Source of the DNA: Isoetes taiwanensis
Taxonomy: Eukaryota > Streptophyta > Lycopodiopsida > Isoetales > Isoetaceae
Direction: 5' to 3'
Assembly (NCBI GenBank): GCA_021234155.1
Contig: JAJEKV010000017.1
Span: forward strand, 5,623,901 to 5,687,900
Length of the DNA stretch: 64,000 bases
The position numbers and the translations under genes are program-made. Positions 57,197-64,000 of this stretch are shown in pieces. Within the stretch, counting starts at the first letter, position 1; every line of letters starts with the position of its first letter. The notes under the pieces are model-generated. The model was not told where the DNA came from. It did no database searches and saw nothing but the letters and a program-made list of their open reading frames with translations.

Positions 57197-58200
57197 ATGG
57201 TTGGACCAGATGTTGTGACCTACAACACTTTGCTTGATTGTCTATGCAAAGACAATAAATTGGAAGAGGCTATTCAGCTACTTGATGATATGGTAACGAA
57301 GGGCCATATTCCTGATTCTATCACATACAACGTACTTGTTAATGGCTTCTGTAAGGAAAACAAAACAGACGTGGCCTATAATTTTTTTTAAATGCTGGTA
57401 AGAGGGAAAGGAACGGAGCCAGATCTGGCTAGTTGTAATGCCCACTTTGATAGTCTATGCAAAGCAGGAAAGTTTGACCTGGCCGGCAAAGTATATGACA
57501 CGATAGTGGATAAGGATGTGGTCAAGGACAATGGGGCTAAAGGCCCATTTGATAAGATCGTTTCTGAGGGTATTGTGCCTAATGTGGCTACTTTTAATAT
57601 TCTGTTCAATCACCTTTGTAAGGAACAGCATTTAGACGAAGCCCTCACATTTTTCAACAAATTAATATCAAGAAGAATAGCTCTTGATATAGTCACTTAC
57701 AATACGTTGATTGATGGACTGTGCAAAGCAAAGCGGCTTGAGGATGCTCGCAAGCTATTTCAAGAAATGGGTAATAGCAAGATTGCACCTAGCACAGTCA
57801 CATATAGCATTTTGATGGATGGATTATGTAAAGCACAGGTATTGTTCAAGGACATGATTGGTGAAGGTTTTTCTGCAGATACAGTGAGCTACAGTATACT
57901 CTTGAATAGCTTATGCAAAAATGTCATTACATATAATAGTCTCGTTGATGGATTGTGCAAGGTAAATAGGTTGGTTGATGCAAAAAACCTTGTCAGAAGC
58001 ATGACCGAAAAGGGATGTGCTCCTGACATGATCACCTATAGCATCATTATCTGTGCTCTTTGCAGAGGTAATGGGGCTGAAGAAGCCAGAGGACTGCTTG
58101 AAGAAATGCTTCAGAAAGGTCCAACCCTAGATGCCTCTACATATAATACAATTATAAGTGAGCTTTGTAATAGAAGAAACACTTACCTTTTTTGGAACCA
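57197..58200 (+). pseudogene. P-class pentatricopeptide repeat gene, truncated
   Basis: Tandem 35-residue PPR motifs, each with the VTYN...LCK signature: PDVVTYNTLLDCLCKDNKLE, PDSITYNVLVNGFCKENK, PNVATFNILFNHLCKEQHLD, LDIVTYNTLIDGLCKAKRLE, PSTVTYSILMDGLCK, ADTVSYSILLNSLCK, NVITYNSLVDGLCKVNRLVD, PDMITYSIIICALCRGNGAE, LDASTYNTIISELCN. About 9-11 full or partial repeats. PPR proteins bind organellar RNA one base per repeat. One in-frame TAA (57389-57391) falls inside repeat 2 without a frame change. Three repeats (4th, 7th, 8th) are shortened by in-frame deletions. The 3' end runs directly into the MITE at 58203, so the C-terminus is lost. There is no transit peptide at the first ATG, so the 5' end is probably missing as well. 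Confidence 0.88.
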
Positions 58201-58202
58201 CA

Positions 58203-59321
58203 CATTAGGGATTTTTTGAGATCATAAAAGGGCCTTCTAAGAATTGCTGACTAAGCTATATGCAGGGATAGGTTCAATACTGTATACGTTTTATACGTAA
58301 TACGTATTTTTCGTTTGATACGGCACAAATTTGACGTTTAATACGTCAAAAATACGTCCAAAAAAATTTCCGGCGTCGAAAAAATTTCGCGTAAGCGAAA
58401 CCTTCTGTTTCGCTTACGCGAAACTTTTTTCGCGTGCTCCGGTTTAAACCTTCAGCTACTACGGCTTTTTTCCGAAGCGAACCTTCCGTTTTCGCTTTAC
58501 GCGTAAGCAAAAGCGAAGGTTTAAAAATCAAGGTTTTTGGTTTACGTAAAAATTTTTTTTTTTCGCTTCTGTTTAAAAAAGGTTCGGCGTAAGCAAAGCA
58601 AAAAGGTTTCGCAGAAGTTAAATGTAAGGTTTCGCCACGCTAAATTTTTTTTTGCGTAAAAGCGAGTTTAAATGAAGGTTTCGCTACGCGAAAAAAAGTT
58701 TCAGCGTAGTTTAAACGGAAGGTTTTCGCTTACGCCGAATATTTTTCCCGCCTGAGCCAAAAAATATTTTTTGGACTTTATACGTCTGAAAAAATAATTT
58801 CATACGTACAGAACCTATCCCTGGCTATATGAACTACCAATCGAAAAGCAGGCGGTAATCCGGTCGGCCAAAAGCGATTATAACTAACTCCTTTGGATCA
58901 CATTTTCTAGCATAGCGTTGATAGAAAAGTCCAAATGAGCTCTTGTTTGGTGCAATAGATAGATCTCATTGAGATCTTTCCAACCTTGGGTGGTTTGCAT
59001 ATCTTTTAGCCCCGTAGGATAGTAAAAAATGGTAAAAACCATATTTTTTGAGAGTTTTGACAATCATAAGTGGTTAAAATATGTGCAAGCACCTAAGGTT
59101 AGAAAGATCTCAATGATATCTATCTATTGCACTGAACGAGAGCTCATTTGGACTTTTCTATCAATAGTTATGCTAGAATATGTGATCCAGTGAGTTAGTT
59201 ATAACAGTTTTGCTGACTGGACCCGTCAGGCTCTTATTTCTGATTGGTAGTTCATTTATCTTCATTTGGCTTAGTTGGCATGTTTTGAAGGCCCTTTTTT
59301 AATCTAAAAAAAACCCTAATG
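58203..59321. mobile_element. Foldback MITE, copy 2, interrupted by a hAT MITE
   Basis: The same element as 36532-37080: left end CATTAGGGATTTTTTGAGAT, right end (to 59321) the inverted CATTAGGGTTTTTTTTAGAT. About 550 bp without its insertion. High similarity to copy 1 (for example atgagctcttgtttggtgca and the following ataga) suggests fairly recent mobility. Confidence 0.88.
58263..58823. mobile_element. Non-autonomous hAT element (MITE) with 8-bp TSD
   Basis: Terminal inverted repeats CAGGGATAGGTTC and GAACCTATCCCTG are a perfect 13 bp. The target duplication GCTATATG is present at 58255-58262 and 58824-58831. An 8-bp duplication with CAGGG ends is diagnostic of hAT. The 561-bp interior has no transposase and is built of short palindromic words around gtaagcgaaac and tacgtatttttcg. 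MITE copy 1 has the empty site (one GCTATATG at about 36597), which proves the insertion. Confidence 0.95.
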
Positions 59322-60252
59322 AGTATTTGGGGACTTCTTTTGAAAATGGCTAGGGAAGAAGCAGGCCAAATTCTAATCTGAATGACCTGCATAATTTTCA
59401 TTAGCAGTTTCAAATAGCAGTGAGCATGTTTAATACTGCGACCAGGCAACTGGCTGGGAAGGTTAGATACATCTACGGATTTCACAAATATTACTGTGAA
59501 CTTGTCTACATCAGAATCCATCACCCATTTACAGGCTTCAAACACCCATACTACAAATATGGAACTACAAATATTGAAGAACAAAGATAGAAAGCTTACC
59601 GGAACATGACCAGCAGACAAATCATTGCAGAACACCAAGCACATTGCCATACACGAATATACAGAATAGCCCAATCTTAGAGCAAACAAAGCGGCAGGAA
59701 CTCTGGGCTTTTATATCTGCATGCTTCATGAATGTGTGGCGGAGCTGCTTCCAGAAAACAGGCAGGAATGGCGACAACAACAGAGGCCAGGCAGGAGCCA
59801 GCAAATAACAAATAACATGCATCGGACAGCTTAGAAACTGGAACGTGTCGCCATAGCCAGACCGAGCCTGTCGCCATAGCCATAGCCAGCCGGAGCTGTC
59901 TTGAATCCATCGGCAAAGCACGGCAAAGCTATTTTCGTCATTTTTTTACTTTCCCTATTTTTTCCCTCCGGAAATACGTGGCGGGAATCAACCGAATATG
60001 CCAAAGGCATCTTCCCGATAAGAATTATATATGTTAAGATAAAAGACATCATCAATCTCATACTTTATAGAATAGTTCCGTTAGTTTTCTATTATAATAA
60101 AGGACATCATCAATTACATACCTCATAGAATAGCTCCATATTATAATATGTAATAAAAGAAGTGTCCAATCATATTATAATATATAACAAAAAGAATTGT
60201 CCAATCGTAGATAAAATGTAAAAAGAAGTGCCCAATCATGGTAGATAAAATA
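59322..60252. other. No confident gene
   Basis: Minus-strand frames around 59,680-59,920 (LRLAMAMATGSVWLWRHVPV) overlap a GCCATAGC-rich segment and have no recognisable domain. Repeated ttataataaaggacatcatcaat-like and agtgtccaatcat segments (about 60030-60240) are small local duplications. Confidence 0.35.
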
Positions 60253-60323
60253 TGCACTGGCCGGGAATCGAACCCGGGTCTGTACCGTGGCAGGGTACTA
60301 TTCTACCACTAGACCACCAGTGC
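60253..60323 (-). tRNA. trnG-GCC: tRNA-Gly (anticodon GCC)
   Basis: The 71-nt cloverleaf on the minus strand starts GCACTGGTGGTCTAGTGGTA. Acceptor stem GCACTGG pairs with CCAGTGC, discriminator A. Box A TGGTCTAGTGG and box B GGTTCGATTCC are intact. Anticodon GCC lies in the loop CTGCCAC. CCA is not encoded and there is no intron, as for nuclear plant tRNA-Gly(GCC), which it matches almost base for base from memory. A TTTT Pol III terminator follows about 2-5 nt downstream (aaaa at 60247-60250 on the plus strand). Confidence 0.97.
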
Positions 60324-61582
60324 TAATATTGTACTATTTATTGAACGTTTAGTTCTCATAAGCCATTGTGCTCATTTCCTCATCCTGTATCAACAAGGTC
60401 TATTGTGCGAATATTGCCGTTTGGCATTGTCAGTGGCATTTTGTTTACCAAATATAGGAAAATGTTATAAGTCCATGTCATATTTATTGATGTCCAATCA
60501 ATGCATAACCCTATGCATAATAAGAATATATTATTGATTTATAATAGTATTGATGTTATGAAAGATACAATTATTAGATTTATGTGAACATTCTATATAG
60601 TATTGATGTTATGAAAGATACGATTATTAGATTTATGTGAACATTCTAGAAAAAATAGAGGTGCATGCATTTTACAAGTCAATGCTTCTAGCAAAGAAGT
60701 TAACAAATATTTTGTCAAGACAATCTTGTTCCGTATCCTACACAACTTTCCAAGTAAATTATAGATAGGAAAGAAGAACCAACCTCGGTCTAAAATAACT
60801 CTACGATAGATTCCTGCAAACATTACGAGTTAAAAAAAGATATAAAATAATATATATATTGCTATAAGTTTATTAAGCTTGAAGATTGGGTAAATAGTTC
60901 ACCTGAAAGGCAGGTTGTTTTTATTGAGGCACGAATCTACCAAGAAGTAATGTAAAATAGGAATTAGAAATGATCCTCTAAACATGTATACATGAGAAAA
61001 TGGTCTTTACAGGGGCAATTCCATTGTACTCCATTTTCTTACAAACCCAGCCAAGTCCTCTATAGCTATCTTGATGTAAGGCATGACATCCTTATCAATT
61101 TGTTAAGAAGTTGCATAAGAAGTTCACATTGTTATATATATGATAATATTTCTTAAAATTCACAAAACAAGTTTTTTTATCTATTTATAAATTTTTTATA
61201 GACACAAAACTTTATTAATCAAAAAGAAGAATGGAATGGAATAGAGGGAGGATGACATTCCCACATCTATACAATGCTCTGATCGTATGAATATGAGAAA
61301 CTTCCCTCCCAAAAAACACACCATTGTCAACAGCACCATGTGTCTAATGTGTCTTATAAATTGAAAGAGAGACTAGAAAAAAGTTAGTGTGCTTAGTGTG
61401 CCTCAGAATAGATAAAGGAGGAGAATATAACCCTAAATTCAAAGTTTTTTACAAGGAAGGCAATTACCATGTCCATTAGTCCACAAATAGAATAATAGAA
61501 TTGTTACGAATATATCTCACAGAAATTCAAAGTTTTTGCATATTCTATGGGAGGCAATTAACGTGTTTATTTAGTCCATAAA
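60324..61582. other. AT-rich intergenic DNA
   Basis: A 53-bp direct tandem duplication lies at 60544-60596 and 60597-60649 (atagtattgatgttatgaaa...), differing at two or three bases. No gene is supported in the remainder. Confidence 0.6.
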
Positions 61583-63426
61583 TCTTATCTTATATTATAA
61601 AGTTTTAGCGTATGTCTTGCATCAAACCCTAATTTAGATAGTTGAGATTGTCTGATTGCATTCAAAGGCCGAGATTTATCGCACAACTTCCCACCACCGT
61701 GATTGGCCATGCTCTGATCTCTTAAGAGGAAAGGGAAAATGACAGAGAAAAGGGCAAAGTGAGAGGCAAAAAGGCACGGGTAAAAGGGAAAGACGGAGAA
61801 GGGAAAAGGAAAGGGAAAAGAGCACGAAAAAGGGAAAGAAAAAGAAAGGGAGAAAAAGGAAGGAAAAAAGTACACTATGAAAAGGAGAAGGGGGAAAGGG
61901 TGAGGACATAATAAGGGAAAAGAAAAGGGGAAGGGAGGAAAAGGAAGAAAAATAGGGCAACGGGAAAAAAGGTGAAGACAGAAAGGGTGACGGAAGGGAA
62001 AAAGGGGAAGATAAGAATGATGGAGAGAAGGAAAAAAGGGCATGGAAAAATAGAAAGGGAAGGAAAAAGGAAAAAGGAGGCGAAAAAGGGAAAATGGCAT
62101 GAGGAAAAGGGAGAGGGAAATGAGAGAGGATGAAGAAAGTGGCACGAGAAGAGGAAAAGGGTGAGGAAAGGAAAAAAAGAAAGGGAAAAAGAGATGGAAA
62201 AAGGGAAAAGGGAAAAGCGAAAAGCAAAAAGAGAACAGAAAACATGGAATAGGAAAAGAGGAAAAGGGAAAAGGGGAAGAGGGTGGGAAAAGGAGGAAAA
62301 AGGGCATGTGAAAAAGGGGAAAAAATGGAATGGAAAAAGGGTGGGAAAATGGAAAGGAAAAGAGAGAAGAAAAAAAAAAGAGTGGAAAGGAAAGAGGAAA
62401 AGTGCATGGAAAAAGAGAAAAAGATGAAAAAAAGAAGGAAAAGGGAAAAAGGAAATGGGAGGCGAAAAGGGAAAGGGGAAAGAAAAAAGAACACGAGGAA
62501 TAAGGAGGGAAAATGGAAAAGAAGAAGGGAAAAAGGGCACGGAAAAAACTGGAAGAGGGAAAGGGTGAGGAAAGGGTAAAAATAAAGGGAAAAAGAGCAT
62601 GGGGAAAGGGAAAAGAAAACGAAAAAAGGGGAATAGGGACGGGGAAGAGGGGAAGAGGGTAGGGAAAGGCGGAAGAAAAGGCAAGTAAAAAAAAGTGGAA
62701 AAAAAGGAATGGAAAAATACATGGGAAAAAGGGAAAAGGAAAAAGGAAAGGGAAAGGGAAAGGGAAAGGGAAAGAGAAAAGAGAAAAGGAAGGGGGGAAG
62801 GAAAGAGGAAAAGGGCACAGGAAAAAGGGAAAGGGTGGGGAAATGATGAAAAAAGAAGGAAAGGGAAAAAGAAAAAGGGAGGCAGAAAGAGGAAGAAGAA
62901 AATGGGAAAAAAGAGACATGAGATAAAGAAGAAGAGGGTGAGGAGAGGAAGAAAAACATAAAAAAAAAGGTGGGGAAAAGGGAATGCAAAAAGGGCATGA
63001 GAAAAGGGAAGGGAAAAGAAAAAAGCAAAAGGAATGGAAAAAAAGAGCATGAGAAAAATGGGAAGGGTGGAGAAAGGTGAAAAGGGAAGGAAAAAAGCCG
63101 TCAAAAAAAGGGAAAGGGAAAGGGAAAAATGAGAAGGAGAAAAGGAAAGAAAAGAGGAGGGAGAAGAGGGTAAAAAAAAAAAGAAAAAAAAAAGAGAGAA
63201 GGAGAAAAGTAAATGTGCAGGGAAAATAAGAAAAGGGAAAAAAGAAAGTGCGTAAGAAAATGAGAAAAAAAAGAATTACAGGATAGAGCAAAGGGAAGGT
63301 TATCAAATGCACAAAAACCTCTTATAGCCTAGATATGATGGACTTGGTTAATGAGTCTGAGCTGAATAGGTTTCCATCCACAAATATTCCCAACATTTGC
63401 CCAGCAACGCTGGGCACCATTACTAG
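61583..63426 (+). mobile_element. Helitron-like element filled with a purine tract, copy 1
   Basis: Starts A|TCTTATCTTATATTATAAAG and ends with hairpin GCCCAGC-aac-GCTGGGC (63399-63415), 7 nt, then CTAG (63423-63426) followed by T. The 3' end matches the Helitron at 49432-49459 in hairpin and spacing. The first about 140 bp (through ggccgagatttatcgcac, ctgatctcttaag) matches the start of the next element. About 61725-63290 is almost pure G and A (gggaaaa-type). No coding capacity. 1844 bp, non-autonomous. Confidence 0.75.
61725..63290. repeat. Polypurine tract of about 1.55 kb
   Basis: The plus strand is nearly all A and G, made of irregular ggaaaa/gggaaa/aaagggaaag words. Scattered C or T bases occur mostly inside gcatg(g/a) and gcacg words that recur roughly every 50-150 bp. 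The long minus-strand frames across it are Phe/Ser/Pro/Leu artefacts. Confidence 0.95.
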
Positions 63427-64000
63427 TCTTAGATTATAATGTTATATCGTAAGTCTTAGATTGGATCAAGCCCTAATTTGAATGGCTGAGATCGTCTAGG
63501 TGGATCCGAAGGCCGAGATTTATCGCACGACTTTCTACTACCGTGATTGGTCATGCTTTGATCTCTTAAGGGAAAAAGGGTAAAAGAAAAAGAGGGAAAA
63601 CGAAAATGGAGGAGGAAAGAGGGAATGTGATGGGCAAAAGGCACGGGAAAAGGGGAAAAAGAGAAAGGGTGAGGATAAGGGATGTGAAAAAAAACATGGA
63701 AAAAAAGAAAGGAAAGAGAAAAGAAAAAGAGAGGGGGGAAGGGGACCTGAGAAAGAGGCATGAAATAAATGGGAAGAGATAAAGGGAAAAATGGAAGGGA
63801 AAAGGGCATGGCAAAATGGGAAGAGGGAGAGAGTGAAGAAAGGGATAAAGGGAGGAAAAAAAGAGCATGGGAAAAGAGAAGCGAAAATGGGCATGGAAAA
63901 AAAAAAAAAGAGAAAAGGGAAAGGATGAGGAAAGAGGAAAATGAAAGGGGAAAATGGCATGGGAAAAGCAAAAGAGAAAGGAAAAAAAAGAAAAGGAGGG
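63427..64000 (+). mobile_element. Helitron-like element with purine tract, copy 2 (runs off window)
   Basis: Begins TCTTAGATTATAATG directly at the T following the CTAG of copy 1. The next about 140 bp (aagccctaatttgaatggctg, ggccgagatttatcgcac, ttgatctcttaag) is collinear with copy 1. From about 63566 it becomes the same kind of G/A tract and continues to the window end, so its 3' end is not visible. Confidence 0.7.

Noticed and set aside
61585-63312. Long minus-strand open frames (575, 450 and 409 codons) over the purine tract
   Set aside because: They are Phe/Ser/Pro/Leu runs produced by reading a polypyrimidine strand, which lacks stop codons. All three minus-strand frames are open together, there is no domain, and the ATG contexts are accidental.
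63456-63971. Minus-strand frames at the window end
   Set aside because: The same polypyrimidine artefact in the second element.

Overview
This is nuclear DNA from a land plant. The evidence is plastid-type host genes and gene fragments with short GT-AG introns (a chloroplast CBS-domain protein, plastidial lipoyl synthase, plastid sugar carrier, BAHD acyltransferase, P-class PPR, GT106/O-fucosyltransferase), a nuclear tRNA-Gly(GCC) and plant LINE, Copia, Ty3, hAT and Helitron elements. The repeat load and several coexisting LINE families suggest a large genome. A fern or other non-flowering vascular plant is my guess, not something the sequence proves. All identifications are by eye; no search was run.

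Layout. 1-2.6 kb: no gene, with a tandem duplication and two strong stem-loops. 2.67-5.38 kb: a 5'-truncated L1-type LINE with a poly(A) tail, followed to 7.5 kb by pieces of other LINEs. 7.93-9.73 kb: the one complete-looking host protein gene, a two-CBS-domain chloroplast protein in eight exons. 9.7-16.5 kb: largely uninformative. 16.5-23.7 kb: an old minus-strand LTR element with about 1.2-kb repeats and three tRNA-like SINE units inside. 23.7-25.2 kb: a decayed pogo-like transposase. 25.4-30.5 kb: a tandem array of about 430-bp tRNA-headed units, split by a LINE whose tail is a pentanucleotide repeat.

31.3-38.3 kb is a mosaic of host-gene pieces that keep their introns: the start of an O-fucosyltransferase-like gene, the two halves of a BAHD acyltransferase, and between the halves a Ty3 integrase fragment, lipoyl synthase exons, sugar-carrier exons and a foldback MITE. 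39.7-49.5 kb reads as one Helitron (TC start; hairpin plus CTAG end; A/T flanks). It carries a cyclophilin first exon and a very young, whole-looking Copia element with a GACCT target duplication.

49.5-52.6 kb: two LINE families on the minus strand. 52.9-54.7 kb: degenerate tandem repeats ending at a SINE head. 56.3-58.2 kb: two well-formed exons of an unrecognised gene and a decayed PPR gene. 58.2-59.3 kb: a second foldback MITE interrupted by a hAT MITE with an exact 8-bp target duplication; the other MITE copy supplies the empty site. 60.25 kb: tRNA-Gly. 61.6-64 kb: two Helitron-like elements joined head to tail, each filled with a long, almost pure purine tract.

The genes do not form a pathway. 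The window is mainly a record of nested insertion and gene capture. The most interesting points are the tandem polypurine Helitrons, the gene-fragment mosaic, the Helitron with Copia nesting, and the LINEs with pentanucleotide tails.
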